A stretch of DNA of 64,000 bases from Humidesulfovibrio sp. (GCF_031082295.1 NZ_JAVHLD010000001.1:231740-295739), one strand, 5' to 3'; shown: positions 28,268 through 37,352, counted from the stretch's first letter. Program-made: numbers and translations. The notes: a model not told the origin generated them from the letters alone.

Positions 28268-29236
28268 ATGAGCACCAATCTGACCAATATTCTCCTCGAG
28301 GCCGGGACCAACGAACTGGAAATCGTGGAGTTCTACCTGGAAGAACCACAGGCCTCCGAAGCGGAAGCCTACAAGGGCTATTACGGCGTCAACGTTGCCA
28401 AGGTCCTGGAAATCATCCGAATGCCCAAAATCACGGAGATGCCCCAGGTTTCCCACCCCTCAGTGCTTGGCGCCTTCAACCTGCGCAACCAGATCATCCC
28501 CCTGGTGGATTTGGCCCAGTGGCTGAAGAAGGAGCACGGAGACAAGGAACCGCCCAAGGTCATCGTCTGCGAGTTCAACAACGTGACCACCGCGTTCATG
28601 GTCTCCGGCGTCACGCGCATCCACCGCATCAGTTGGGAGGAGGTGGAGGCCCCGAACAAGTACATGTCCTCCCTGGCCTCGAACTCCATCACCGGCGTGG
28701 TGCGCCTTGAAGGCCGCATCATCTTCATTCTGGATCTGGAGAAGATCGTTGCCGAGCTGAATCCGGAACTTGGCCTGCGCTTCGACGAGAACGTCACCTG
28801 GGAGGCCGGCACCCAGTACCGCGCGCTCATCGCCGATGACTCCACCCTCATCCGTGAAATGATCGGCGACCTGCTGCACCGCGCCAACTTCCTGGTCGAG
28901 AAGACCACCCACGGCGGAGAGTGCTGGGAACGGCTGATGCACATCAAGAAGATCGCAGAGGAGGAGAACAGGCCCGTCACGGACTACGTGCAGGTGGTCA
29001 TCTCCGACATCGAAATGCCCGTCATGGACGGCCACAACCTCACGAAGCGCATCAAGGAAGATCCCATGCTCAAGGATCTGCCCGTGATCCTGTTCTCGTC
29101 CATCATTTCCGACAAGCTCCGCCACAAGGGCGATGCCGTCGGCGCGGACGACCAGGTCAGCAAGCCGGAGATTACACAGGTGGCCAAGCGGGCCATGGCC
29201 CTCATCAAGGAAAGGATCGAAGCCGCGCGCGGCTAG
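28268..29236 (+). CDS. cheV: Chemotaxis coupling protein CheV
   Basis: CheV joins a CheW-like adaptor domain to a response-regulator receiver and tunes coupling between chemoreceptors and CheA. Residues about 20-170 form the CheW-like part (YGVNVAKVLEIIR; FNLRNQIIPLVDLAQWL). Residues about 190-315 form the receiver, with the acidic pocket ADDSTLIREM, the phospho-acceptor aspartate in VISDIEMPVMDG and a late lysine in DDQVSKPE. The 322-residue length is usual. A bidirectional terminator follows. Confidence 0.92.
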   Translation: MSTNLTNILLEAGTNELEIVEFYLEEPQASEAEAYKGYYGVNVAKVLEIIRMPKITEMPQVSHPSVLGAFNLRNQIIPLVDLAQWLKKEHGDKEPPKVIVCEFNNVTTAFMVSGVTRIHRISWEEVEAPNKYMSSLASNSITGVVRLEGRIIFILDLEKIVAELNPELGLRFDENVTWEAGTQYRALIADDSTLIREMIGDLLHRANFLVEKTTHGGECWERLMHIKKIAEEENRPVTDYVQVVISDIEMPVMDGHNLTKRIKEDPMLKDLPVILFSSIISDKLRHKGDAVGADDQVSKPEITQVAKRAMALIKERIEAARG

Positions 29237-29261
29237 CCTCAGATTGCCCAAGCGCAGATGA

Positions 29262-29299
29262 AAACCGCCCGGCGCCCTAAGCGGGGAGCCGGGCGGTTT
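29262..29299. terminator. Bidirectional intrinsic terminator
   Basis: AAACCGCCCGGC and GCCGGGCGGTTT form a 12-pair stem with a 14-base loop. It lies between convergent cheV and the nitroreductase gene. The T-runs on both strands allow it to serve both transcripts. Confidence 0.8.
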
Positions 29300-29322
29300 C
29301 GCGTTGGTCGGAACCGCTCTCC

Positions 29323-30111
29323 TCAGCGCCAGCCTATGGCTGCGGGCTTGCGCGGCGGCACCAGGCGGTGGTTGAAGCGTGGGTAGCCCAGCATCAGTCC
29401 GCCGAAAACCTTCTGTCCCGGCGGGAGCGCAAGAGCCTCAAGCAGAGGGGGCCAACCTTCCAGGGCGCGTATGAAGATGCCGGCCCAGCAGGTTGCCAGC
29501 CCGCGCGACGCAGCCAGAAGCTCCACATGGGTCACGGCTATGGCGGCGTCGGTAGCTCCCCAACGATACTCCTCCGGGGCGCAGCACAGGACCACGTGCG
29601 GCGCGCCCCGAAGCACAGGGTCTGCGTCGCCCTCCCAGGGCTTCTCCAACTCGTTAGGATAATATGATCTTATCAACCATTCAAGGGCGAGGGCAGCAAA
29701 ATTTTTTGTGCTTTCAGCCTCCAGAGTCACAAGCCACCAGAGTTTCTGGCTGTTGTTGGCCGTCGGAGCGTAGCGGACCAGGTCGAAGAGCGACTTGAAC
29801 ACCGTCTTGTCCACAGCGCGTTTCTGGAAGGCGCGCACAGAGCGCCGGGTCTTGATAATGTAGGCCAGGGGGTCGGCTGCCCGATCAAACGTGGATTTGT
29901 CCTGGAATTCCTGCCCGGCAAGCAGGTGGTTGGTTAGCGCGCTCTTGGAGCACACGGACACGCACTGGCCGCAACGGATGCAGTGGCTAGCCGCGCCGAC
30001 GCGCTCCACGGGAAGGCCATCCTGCCCGCGCAGCAAAAGTCCGTGAGGGCAAGAGTCGATGCAAGCCCCTTCGCGGTCGCACAAAGCCAAGTCGATCGTC
30101 ACCAGCGCCAT
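29323..30111 (-). CDS. Ferredoxin-nitroreductase fusion protein
   Basis: This 262-residue protein joins a two-cluster ferredoxin domain to a nitroreductase-fold FMN domain. The start is the ATG of MALVTIDLALCDREG, which has GGAGG seven bases upstream. Ferredoxin motifs are CDREGACIDSCP and CIRCGQCVSVC within the first 65 residues. The nitroreductase part starts near residue 85 with KTRRSVRAFQKRAVD and includes RYAPTANNSQKLWW. The fused ferredoxin suggests electron delivery in an anaerobe. The true substrate cannot be read from sequence. Confidence 0.85.
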   Translation of the reverse strand: MALVTIDLALCDREGACIDSCPHGLLLRGQDGLPVERVGAASHCIRCGQCVSVCSKSALTNHLLAGQEFQDKSTFDRAADPLAYIIKTRRSVRAFQKRAVDKTVFKSLFDLVRYAPTANNSQKLWWLVTLEAESTKNFAALALEWLIRSYYPNELEKPWEGDADPVLRGAPHVVLCCAPEEYRWGATDAAIAVTHVELLAASRGLATCWAGIFIRALEGWPPLLEALALPPGQKVFGGLMLGYPRFNHRLVPPRKPAAIGWR

Positions 30112-30239
30112 GGCAGCCTCCTTCATCGCTGCTGCCCTCCCGCCAAGCGGCGAGACGCCCAGTCTTGCCCAGTATATAGATGAATGCGCGCCAGGGGTCA
30201 ATGGACATCCGGCTTATATGGGGAGAGGCGCGCTGAGCG

Positions 30240-31526
30240 TCAATTGCCCATGAGCCGCGCGATGAGTCCCGGGAAGATCATGTCGAGCGTCATGAGCAGC
30301 GTCAGCCCCATGACGATGACGACGGTGGCCCAGGCTATGGTATTGAAGACCGGGCCGTTGACGAAGTCGCCCATGAGGCGTTTGTCATTGATGAGGATGA
30401 GCATGAATATGAGGACAAAAGGCAGCACCGCGCCATTGACCACCTGCGAGAGGAACATGATGGCGATGAGCGGCGCGCCCGGAAGCAGGATGATCCCCGC
30501 GGAAATGGCGATGAGCAGGGTGAAGAGCCAGAAGAACTGCGGCGCTTCCCGGAAGTCCTTGTCCACGCCGAGTTCCCAGCCCAGGCCCTCGCAGACATAA
30601 TAGGCGGTGGAGAGGGGCAGCACGCAGGCCGCGAAGAGCGAGGCGTTGAACAGGCCGATGGCGAAGAGCGTGGTGGCGTGCTGGCCCACAAGCGGTGTCA
30701 GGGCCATGGCCGCGTCGGCCGCCGTCTCCACCTTGATCCCGGCCTTGAAGATGGTGTCTGCGCAGGCGACCACAATGAAGAAGGCCACGATGATGGCCAT
30801 GAAGCAGCCCAGGATAACGTCCAGGCGCGAAAAATTGTAGTCGGCCTTGGTGATGCCCTTCTCCACGATGCTGGCCTGCTGGTAGAATTGCATCCAGGGC
30901 GCGATGGTGGTGCCTACCACGCCGATCATCATGGTCACGGCGTCGGGCGTCACCTTGAAGTCCGGAACCACCGAGGCCTTGAGCACCTGCCCCCAGTCCG
31001 GGCCGGACATGAAGGCCGCCACGGGGTAGGCGATGAAGACCAGGCAGGCCACCAGGAAAACCTTCTCCACCAGCCGGTAGGAGCCCTTGACGATGAGCAG
31101 CCACACCGCCACGGCAGCCAGCGGCACGGACACGTACTTGCTGACGCCGAAAAGCTCCATGCTGGCCGCGATGCCCGCGAACTCGCTCACGGTGTTGCCC
31201 AGGTTGGTCAGGAGCAGCGCGATCATGACGTAGAAGGTGATCTTGACGCCGAAGCTCTCGCGGATCAGGTCGGACAGGCCCTTGCCCGTCACCGCGCCCA
31301 TGCGCGCGCACATCTCCTGAACCACAACCAGGGCGACCGTTGTCGGCAGCATCATCCACAGGAGCTTGAGCCCGAACTGCGCGCCGGCCAGCGAATACGT
31401 GGTGATGCCGCCAGCGTCGTTGTCCACGTTGGCGGTGATGATGCCCGGGCCAAGCAACGCCAGGAACATGAACACGTTCCGGCGGTTGATCTTGCGCAAA
31501 GGCGCGATGATTTTAGCTGCGGTCAC
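30240..31526 (-). CDS. Nramp-like divalent metal transporter (possible magnesium type)
   Basis: This 428-residue membrane protein belongs to the Nramp/SLC11 fold group and has about eleven hydrophobic helices. The helix-1 metal motif is NVDNDAGG where canonical Nramp proteins have DPGN. The helix-6 motif reads TTIAPWMQFYQQ instead of the usual MPH motif. These changes argue against a standard Mn/Fe transporter and bring to mind Nramp-related magnesium transporters, though this is inference. It starts at GTG after GAGGGGAG and lies 24 bases after a soluble MgtE-N/CBS gene, clearly in one operon. Confidence 0.85.
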   Translation of the reverse strand: MTAAKIIAPLRKINRRNVFMFLALLGPGIITANVDNDAGGITTYSLAGAQFGLKLLWMMLPTTVALVVVQEMCARMGAVTGKGLSDLIRESFGVKITFYVMIALLLTNLGNTVSEFAGIAASMELFGVSKYVSVPLAAVAVWLLIVKGSYRLVEKVFLVACLVFIAYPVAAFMSGPDWGQVLKASVVPDFKVTPDAVTMMIGVVGTTIAPWMQFYQQASIVEKGITKADYNFSRLDVILGCFMAIIVAFFIVVACADTIFKAGIKVETAADAAMALTPLVGQHATTLFAIGLFNASLFAACVLPLSTAYYVCEGLGWELGVDKDFREAPQFFWLFTLLIAISAGIILLPGAPLIAIMFLSQVVNGAVLPFVLIFMLILINDKRLMGDFVNGPVFNTIAWATVVIVMGLTLLMTLDMIFPGLIARLMGN

Positions 31527-31550
31527 TGTACTCCCCTCACCCCATGGCCC

Positions 31551-32828
31551 CTAGAACTTGCGCAGGGCCTTGTACTGCTTCCAACGCAGGGCGAAGGGCA
31601 GAAAATGTTCAAGAATGTCGTCGGCCGAGACGATGCCCGCCATCTTGCCGTCCTCTTCCAGCACGGGCACGGCGGCCAGCTTGTACTGCACCACCAGTTC
31701 GAAGACCTCGTCCAGAGCCGAATCGACATGCACGCTCTTGGGGTTGCGGCTCATGACCTCGGCCACCGGCGTGTCGCCAGGGGTCAGCAGCAGGCGCTTC
31801 AGGCTCAATACGCCGTGCAGTTGCTCTGCCTCGTCCAGCACATACACGTAGTAGATGCTGTCGACATCCGCGGCCAGCAGGCGCACCTGGTTCATGGCGT
31901 CGTCCACCGTGGCGTCGGGCGCGACGAAAAGGTATTCGTTGTTCATGAGGCCGCCGGCGGAGTCGTCCTCGTGCTCCAGCAGCTCCTGGACCTTCTCCGC
32001 GTCCTCGGGGTCCATGTGCGACAGCAGTTCCTGCGCCTTCTCGTCGGAAAATTCGGCCAGCACGTCCGCAGCCTCGTCCGGGGGCATCTCCTCCAGCACG
32101 TCTGCGGCCAGCGAACTCTCAAGCTGGCTCAGCACGCGGCTGGAGTCCTCTGGCTCCATCTCGCCCAGGGCCTCGCCAGCCACGTCCATGTCCAGCGAGT
32201 TCAGCACCGCCGAAACGTTCTGGTGCGGCAACTGGGAGATGATGTGCGCGAGGTCCGCCGGGTGCAGGTCCGAGAGCTTGTCGCGGGTGACGGTCAGGGT
32301 CAGCCTGGAGAGGTTCGCGCCAAGGGGTTGCACGAACAACCAGTCGATCTCCTTCTTGGCCAGGGTCCTGTGCAGCACGCCTCCCATGAAATCCCAGGCC
32401 TTGAGGTAGCCCAGGCGGCGCAGCACGCCCCGGAAGCCCACATCCACCGCCGCAAGGCACAAGTCATCCAGCATGGCCTTGAGCTTCAGGTCGTTGACGC
32501 GCACCACGCGCGCGCCGTCCACGTCGACGATCTGCTTGTCGAGGATGTCGCGGCGCATGAGCACCTCGTCCTCAAGCTCGGGCACGTCGCCCGCGCCCAC
32601 CAGCTCGCCCTTGAGCGACACCACGACCGGGTTGAACAGGGCGATGTCGGCCCAGGGCACGCGCCGGATCCGGCCGGCTTTGCGCACCAGCAGGTGCTTC
32701 ACCAAGGGCAAGGGTTCGCCGGGGCTCATGGCCACGTCCCACAGCCGACCGATCTCGCGGCCGGACTGGCTGATGACCGGACGATCCAGCACCGCGCTCA
32801 GGAAAAGATCGCTGTCGAGTTCGCTCAT
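31551..32828 (-). CDS. Soluble MgtE-N/CBS domain protein, partner of the Nramp-like transporter
   Basis: The 425-residue product starts at the ATG of MSELDSDLFL, with GGAGG five bases upstream. Residues 1-100 contain a PRC-barrel-like segment. Residues about 140-280 form the MgtE N-domain helical repeats (MDVAGEALGEMEPEDSSRVL and EEMPPDEAADVLAEF). Residues about 285-410 form a CBS pair (YLFVAPDATVDDAM; AEVMSRNPKSVHVDSALDEV). The MgtE membrane domain is absent: after the CBS pair only about ten residues remain. In MgtE these cytosolic parts sense magnesium and gate the pore. Here they may gate the adjacent transporter. The start overlaps a small upstream ORF by ATGA. Confidence 0.85.
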   Translation of the reverse strand: MSELDSDLFLSAVLDRPVISQSGREIGRLWDVAMSPGEPLPLVKHLLVRKAGRIRRVPWADIALFNPVVVSLKGELVGAGDVPELEDEVLMRRDILDKQIVDVDGARVVRVNDLKLKAMLDDLCLAAVDVGFRGVLRRLGYLKAWDFMGGVLHRTLAKKEIDWLFVQPLGANLSRLTLTVTRDKLSDLHPADLAHIISQLPHQNVSAVLNSLDMDVAGEALGEMEPEDSSRVLSQLESSLAADVLEEMPPDEAADVLAEFSDEKAQELLSHMDPEDAEKVQELLEHEDDSAGGLMNNEYLFVAPDATVDDAMNQVRLLAADVDSIYYVYVLDEAEQLHGVLSLKRLLLTPGDTPVAEVMSRNPKSVHVDSALDEVFELVVQYKLAAVPVLEEDGKMAGIVSADDILEHFLPFALRWKQYKALRKF

Positions 32829-32944
32829 GAGCGCCTCCGCGAGATTTTCGGGTGCGAAAAGAAATGCCGCGCCGCCTGCGCCCCAAAGGGTCTGGCAGCG
32901 TGGGTTCCCACAAAGTGTGTGATCCGAGTGAGGGTGCGGAGCAT
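32825..32944 (-). CDS. Small leader ORF 2 coupled to the MgtE-like gene
   Basis: This 39-codon frame has an excellent ribosome site, AGGAGG six bases before ATG. Its TGA overlaps the ATG of the MgtE-like gene (ATGA), so translation of the two could be coupled. The peptide is basic and begins MLRTLTRITHFVG and ends ISRRRS. It has no recognised family. Together with leader ORF 1 it suggests translational control of the metal-transport operon. Confidence 0.55.
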   Translation of the reverse strand: MLRTLTRITHFVGTHAARPFGAQAARHFFSHPKISRRRS

Positions 32945-33029
32945 CGGCCACCTCCTGTCAGTGCGTCGCCAGCTTTTCAGCTGCGGCGCGTCAGGGGCGG
33001 CCCGGGATGCGCTGGCGCGCTGGGCGGCT

Positions 33030-33122
33030 TTAGACGCGAGCAGCCGGTGCAGGCAACTCGGATTCGCTTGAGCTTTTAATAAAACTATACAAATTCAAGC
33101 GTTTACTGTATGGGTCGTCCAT
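33030..33122 (-). CDS. Small leader ORF 1 of the metal-transport operon, Met-Asp-Asp-Pro start
   Basis: This 30-codon frame begins MDDPYSKRLNLYSF. It has AGAGG five bases before ATG and about 28 bases of predicted transcript upstream. Its AT-rich codons differ from the surrounding genes. The Asp-Asp-Pro start recalls the E. coli MgtL leader (MEPDP...), where acidic and proline residues destabilise ribosomes at low magnesium. Its stop lies 85 bases before leader ORF 2. The peptide's role is inferred from place and composition. Confidence 0.5.
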   Translation of the reverse strand: MDDPYSKRLNLYSFIKSSSESELPAPAARV

Positions 33123-33156
33123 TTTTTCCTCTAAGGCTGTTGAATTGGCCGTCATG

Positions 33157-33186
33157 GTATTAGACCTTGGCCTTGCAGACTGTCAA
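33157..33186 (-). promoter_or_regulatory. Sigma-70 promoter of the leader-MgtE-like-Nramp operon
   Basis: Consensus TTGACA (33181-33186) is followed after 18 bases by TAATAC (33157-33162). The expected start at about 33150 puts the first leader ORF about 28 bases downstream, and gives a leader of about 320 bases before the MgtE-like start. The rest of the gap up to tatA (33187-33356) holds only a GCCGGGA/TCCCGGC hairpin at about 33312-33337. Confidence 0.55.
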
Positions 33187-33356
33187 CCGCGCTTGCGCGA
33201 TGGCTGTGCCTCCAGGCCCGCTCTCGCATGCCCCTGTGGCCAAGGCGACGCGCAACACCAAAAGCCGGCAGCCCGCTCATGCGCGGCTCCGGCAACGGCC
33301 AAGCCGCCGCAGAACTCAAGCCGGGACCAGATCCCGGCAGGCGTTGCGGCGGCGAA

Positions 33357-33548
33357 CTATTTCTTGGTCTCGGTCTGCTGGGTGGCCTGCGCGCCGGGCT
33401 CGGCAACGCCGTCCAGGCCCTTGCGCAGCTCGCGGATGCTTTTGCCGATGCTGGCTCCGAGCTGGGGCAGCTTGCTGGGGCCGAAGATAAACAGGGCGAT
33501 GACCACGATCAGCAACAGGTGCGTGGGCTGTAAAAGCTGTCCGAACAT
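33357..33548 (-). CDS. tatA: Twin-arginine translocase subunit TatA/TatE
   Basis: TatA oligomers form the pore for folded proteins carrying twin-arginine signals. The start is the ATG of MFGQLLQPTHLLLIV, preceded by GGAGGAACAGCC. The 63-residue product has one membrane helix, the FGPSKLPQLGASIGKSIRELRKG hinge and amphipathic helix, and a short polar tail. A twin-arginine DUF362 protein is encoded later in the window. tatBC are not here. Confidence 0.93.
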   Translation of the reverse strand: MFGQLLQPTHLLLIVVIALFIFGPSKLPQLGASIGKSIRELRKGLDGVAEPGAQATQQTETKK

Positions 33549-33741
33549 GGCTGTTCCTCCGTGTTCCCGTGGAGTGCGGGCGGCAGTCGCGCCCAGGTCC
33601 AGGGGAGGCTTGCGCCGATTCCCGGAGTAGTTCCGGTCGGCGTGTCGGTTCGGTGTTTCGGCTGGGACGGTGTCCAACGGGGCCGATTCTTTCTCTCAAA
33701 ACGCCGGTCCGCCCTTGGACAGACCCCGCGCTTGGCAGGAA

Positions 33742-34737
33742 CTACAGCGAACCGTCGCCCCCGTCAAGGCGCATCTTGAGATGCTGGTAGGCCTTGGCAG
33801 TCGCCACGCGGCCGCGCGGCGTGCGCTTGATGAACCCGCACTGGATCAGGAAGGGCTCGTAGATGTCCTCGATGGTGCGGGCCTCTTCCGAGCAGGCCAC
33901 GGCGATGGTCTTCACCCCCACCGGCCCGCCGCTGAACTGGTTCACGATGAGCGAGAGGATTTTTCTGTCCATCTGGTCCAGGCCGAAGGGGTCCACGTCC
34001 AGGCGGTCCAGGGAGTCCTCGGCGAGCTTTTGGTCCACCACGCCCTGGTTCTGGACCACCGCGTAGTCGCGGATGCGCCGAAGCAGCCGCCCGGCGATGC
34101 GCGGGGTCCCGCGCGACCTGCGGCCAATGGCCCAGGCGCCCTCCTCCGTGATGCTGACGCCAAGGATGCCCGCCGCCCGCATGACGATGCGCGCGAGTTC
34201 CTCCGGCGCGTAGAATTCCAGGCGGAACACGCAGCCGAAACGGTCGCGCAGGGGCGAGGTCAAAAGCCCCACGCGGGTGGTGGCGCCAACGAGGGTGAAC
34301 GGCTCCAGGTCGATCTTGACCGTGCGCGCGCCCGGCCCCTGCCCGATGATGAGGTCGATCTTGTAGTCCTCCATGGCGGGATACAAGATCTCCTCCACGG
34401 TGGCGGGCATGCGGTGGATCTCGTCGATGAACAGGATGTCGTGGCGGGAAAGGTTGGTCAGGATGGCCGCCAGGTCGCCCACGCGCTCCAGCACCGGGCC
34501 GCTGGTGGACACCATGTTGACGCCGAGCTCGCTGGCCATGATCTGCGCGAGCGTCGTCTTGCCCAGGCCGGGGTTGCCGGAGAACAGCGTGTGGTCGAGC
34601 GCCTTGCCGCGCTCCCGCGCCGCCTGGATGAAGATGCCCAGGTTGGAGCGCAGGTCGTCCTGGCCGATGAAGTCGTTCAGCCGCTTGGGCCGGATGGAGT
34701 CGTCCGGCAGGGAGCAGGGGGTGCTGTCTTCGCTCAT
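33742..34737 (-). CDS. ruvB: Holliday junction branch-migration ATPase RuvB
   Basis: RuvB is the hexameric AAA+ motor that drives branch migration with RuvA. The 331-residue product has the [18 protein letters not shown] start, Walker [13 protein letters not shown] near residue 55, Walker [12 protein letters not shown] near residue 106 and sensor [15 protein letters not shown]. The C-terminal winged helix ends [15 protein letters not shown]. The start overlaps the ruvA stop by four bases. Confidence 0.98.
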   Translation of the reverse strand: MSEDSTPCSLPDDSIRPKRLNDFIGQDDLRSNLGIFIQAARERGKALDHTLFSGNPGLGKTTLAQIMASELGVNMVSTSGPVLERVGDLAAILTNLSRHDILFIDEIHRMPATVEEILYPAMEDYKIDLIIGQGPGARTVKIDLEPFTLVGATTRVGLLTSPLRDRFGCVFRLEFYAPEELARIVMRAAGILGVSITEEGAWAIGRRSRGTPRIAGRLLRRIRDYAVVQNQGVVDQKLAEDSLDRLDVDPFGLDQMDRKILSLIVNQFSGGPVGVKTIAVACSEEARTIEDIYEPFLIQCGFIKRTPRGRVATAKAYQHLKMRLDGGDGSL

Positions 34738-35345
34738 GTGCGCGCCGCCGCGATTTTCTTCAGGGCCAGGCGCAGGGCCGTGGAGGCGTCGATGTCCGGC
34801 TCGGCGTCAAAGATGTCCTTCATCATGCCGCGCGCCTCGTCCTCGGTGTAGCCCAGAGCCTTCATGCCGGAGATGGCGTCGAAATATTCGCTCTGCGGCG
34901 GCTCCGGGGCGGTCCCGGCGGTGAGCGGCCCGGACTTGATGCCCGCCACCTTGTCCTTGAGCTTCCACATGATCTCGCGCGCGGACTTGGGCCCGATGCC
35001 CGGCACCGTGGCCAGCATGTCGGCGTCCTCGCGCAGCACCAGCTCGCGCAGGTGGTCAGGGCGGAAATGCGAGAGGATGGCGAGCGCCTTCTTCGGCCCA
35101 AGCTTGTCGATGCCGATGAGCAGGCGGAACAGGTCGCGGTCGTCCTTGGCGGTAAAACCGTAAAGGTCCTGGGCGTCCTCGCGCACGATCATGTGCGTGA
35201 AGAGCGCGACCTCGCCGCCCTTCTGCGGCAGGCTCACAAGCGCGGTGGTGGGCAGCGCGATCTCGTAGCCCACTCCGCCGGAGGTCAGCACGACGCAGCC
35301 CTTTCCGGTCAGATCGAGCAGGCGTCCCTCGATGTAGGCGATCAT
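34734..35345 (-). CDS. ruvA: Holliday junction DNA-binding protein RuvA
   Basis: RuvA tetramers hold the four-way junction and load RuvB. The ATG of [12 protein letters not shown] is chosen by homology; longer in-frame extensions look non-coding. The 203-residue product has the OB-fold amino terminus, two helix-hairpin-helix motifs ([32 protein letters not shown]) and a C-terminal RuvB-binding helix domain. It is coupled to ruvB by ATGA. Confidence 0.97.
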   Translation of the reverse strand: MIAYIEGRLLDLTGKGCVVLTSGGVGYEIALPTTALVSLPQKGGEVALFTHMIVREDAQDLYGFTAKDDRDLFRLLIGIDKLGPKKALAILSHFRPDHLRELVLREDADMLATVPGIGPKSAREIMWKLKDKVAGIKSGPLTAGTAPEPPQSEYFDAISGMKALGYTEDEARGMMKDIFDAEPDIDASTALRLALKKIAAART

Positions 35346-35377
35346 GCGACCTCCATCCGTTTGCGCATGCGCCCCCG

Positions 35378-35893
35378 TCAACGGGAGTCGGCGCTGCCTG
35401 TCATCCGGCGAAGCCGGCGCTGGTTCAAATGGCAGATGGCCACGGCCAGTGCGTCGCTGGCGTCCAGGGCCCACTCGGGCTTCTTCTGGCCCAGGATCTG
35501 GGCCACCATGAAGGCCACCTGTTCCTTCTCGGCCCGGCCCGCGCCCACCAGGGCCTTCTTGACCAGGGTGGGCGGGTAGTCGGCCACGCTTAAGCCAGCC
35601 ACGGCGCAGGCGGCCATGGCCGCCCCGCGCGCCTGCCCAAGCTTGATGGCCGAGGCGGAATTCTTGGCCACGAAGACGCTCTCGATGGCGGCCTCGCCAG
35701 GTCCGTGGGCCTTGATGAGCTCGGCCACCCGGCTGTAGATGACGCCCAGGCGTCCTGCCATGTCGCCCCCGGAAGGGGTGCGGATGGTGCCCACGGCCAC
35801 GAGCTCGGCCTTGCCCGAGGCCTCGCGCACGACGCCATAGCCCGTCACCTGGCTCCCGGGGTCAAGCCCCAGCACCACGACAGGCCCGGCCAC
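35378..35893 (-). CDS. ruvC: Holliday junction resolvase RuvC
   Basis: RuvC is the dimeric endonuclease that cuts Holliday junctions. The 171-residue product has the catalytic acids in VLGLDPGSQVTGYG (Asp 11), the glutamate in AAIESVFVAKNS near residue 70, and the C-terminal DASDALAVAICH. It starts at GTG, five bases after the yebC stop. yebC-ruvC-ruvA-ruvB is a common order. Confidence 0.97.
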   Translation of the reverse strand: MAGPVVVLGLDPGSQVTGYGVVREASGKAELVAVGTIRTPSGGDMAGRLGVIYSRVAELIKAHGPGEAAIESVFVAKNSASAIKLGQARGAAMAACAVAGLSVADYPPTLVKKALVGAGRAEKEQVAFMVAQILGQKKPEWALDASDALAVAICHLNQRRLRRMTGSADSR

Positions 35894-35898
35894 GCGCC

Positions 35899-36642
35899 CT
35901 ACCCCAGTTCTTCCATGATTTCGTCGGTGAAGTCGGCGGTGACGTACACGTTGGACACGTCCTCGTTCTCCTCCAGGGCCTCCATGAGATTCATGACCTT
36001 GCGCGCCGTGGCGGCGTCCACCGGGGTCAGATTCTTGGGGATCATGGTCAGCTCGGAGCTCTCGGGGATGATCCCGGCGTCCTCGAAGGCCTTCTCGACA
36101 TTGGAGAAATCCTCGGGCGCGGAACGCACCTCGATGCTGCCCTCTTCGACGACCACGTCGTCGGCGCCGGCTTCCAGCGCCACTTCCATGATCTGGTCCT
36201 CGGTGTACTTGGAGCCGTCAAAGGAGAGCACGCCGCGCTTGTCGAACATCCAGGCCACGCTTCCGGGCTCGCCCATGTTGCCGCCGCCCTTGCCGATGAT
36301 GTGGCGGACGTCGGCGATGGTGCGATTCTTGTTGTCGGTGGCGACCTCAACGAGCATGGCCACGCCGCCCTGGGCGTAGCCTTCGTACATCATTTCAAAG
36401 ACTTCGCCGCCAGCCAGCTCGCCCGTGCCTTTCTTGATGGCCGTCTCGATCTTGTCGTTGGGCATGTTGCAGGCCTTGGCCTTGGCGATAACCGCGCGCA
36501 GGCGGGCGTTCAGGTTGGGATCGCCGCCGCCCTTGGCCGCAAGGATGATGTCCTTGGTGACCTTGGTGAAGACCTTGCCCTTCTTGGCATCGGTTTTTTC
36601 CTTGGCGCGACGGATGGTGGCCCATTTACTATGTCCTGACAT
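35899..36642 (-). CDS. YebC/PmpR family protein
   Basis: The 247-residue product begins MSGHSKWATIRRAKEKTDAK, the family signature, and has the three-domain layout with GGNMGEPGSVAWMFDKRG near residue 120. Family members act as DNA-binding regulators and some have been linked to ribosome pausing at proline-rich sequences. They often sit next to ruvC as here. Length is standard. Confidence 0.96.
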   Translation of the reverse strand: MSGHSKWATIRRAKEKTDAKKGKVFTKVTKDIILAAKGGGDPNLNARLRAVIAKAKACNMPNDKIETAIKKGTGELAGGEVFEMMYEGYAQGGVAMLVEVATDNKNRTIADVRHIIGKGGGNMGEPGSVAWMFDKRGVLSFDGSKYTEDQIMEVALEAGADDVVVEEGSIEVRSAPEDFSNVEKAFEDAGIIPESSELTMIPKNLTPVDAATARKVMNLMEALEENEDVSNVYVTADFTDEIMEELG

Positions 36643-36696
36643 TCTTCCTCCAAAATATTTCTTGGCCCGGGCGCGTGGCCCGGCGAACAGATGATA

Positions 36697-37296
36697 TTAC
36701 CCGACCTCGCTGCGAAAGCCAAGTCCCAGAAGGAAGGTCTCCTTGCTCTCCGCCCGCGAGCTCTTGGGCTTGAAGCCGCGCACCTTCTCAAAGTACGGCC
36801 TGAGCGACTCCTGGAAGGCCTTGGCGTCCGGCCCCTCGAAGATCTTGGCCACAAAATTCCCGCCGTGCTTCAGCCGCTTCAGGGCCACGTCGCGGGCGCG
36901 CTCGCACAGCTCCAGGCTCCGGGCCTGGTCCGTGAACTTGACGCCCGTGGTGCGCGGTGCCATGTCGCTCATGACGAGGTCAAAGGGAAACAGCGGCTCC
37001 AAAACCGCCAAGAGTTCCGGAGAATCCTCAAAGGCGTCGTGCACCATGAAGTGCACATTTTCAGGGAATTCCTGCTCGGTGGTCTGGATGTCGAGCGCCA
37101 GCACATGGCCCGCAGGCCCGATCTTCTTGGCCGCGAAGAGCGTCCAGGAGCCGGGCGCGGCACCAAGGTCGAGAACCTTCATGCCGGGTTTGAGGAGGTG
37201 GAATTTGACGTCCATCTCCTGGAGCTTGTATACGCTGCGAGCGGGGTAGTTCTCCGCCTTGGCGCGCTTGAAATAATGGTCGCGATATTGTTTCAT
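36697..37296 (-). CDS. rlmE: 23S rRNA 2'-O-ribose methyltransferase RlmE (FtsJ)
   Basis: RlmE methylates U2552 of 23S rRNA during large-subunit assembly. The start is the ATG of [13 protein letters not shown]; the frame is open 16 codons further upstream without a good ribosome site. The 199-residue product has SAM motif [15 protein letters not shown] near residue 42, [11 protein letters not shown] with the catalytic aspartate, and the lysine in [11 protein letters not shown]: the family's K-D-K-E set. It lies 54 bases upstream of yebC. Confidence 0.94.
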   Translation of the reverse strand: MKQYRDHYFKRAKAENYPARSVYKLQEMDVKFHLLKPGMKVLDLGAAPGSWTLFAAKKIGPAGHVLALDIQTTEQEFPENVHFMVHDAFEDSPELLAVLEPLFPFDLVMSDMAPRTTGVKFTDQARSLELCERARDVALKRLKHGGNFVAKIFEGPDAKAFQESLRPYFEKVRGFKPKSSRAESKETFLLGLGFRSEVG

Positions 37297-37352
37297 GGGG
37301 TCTCTCTCTCGCGAACACCTAGCCCAAACCGTCCCCCTTGCCAAGGAGCCTC

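Noticed and set aside
32829..33150. An M-box or other magnesium riboswitch before the MgtE-like gene
   Set aside because: I could not see the conserved M-box sequence blocks. The leader is better explained by two small ORFs. A covariance-model search would decide.
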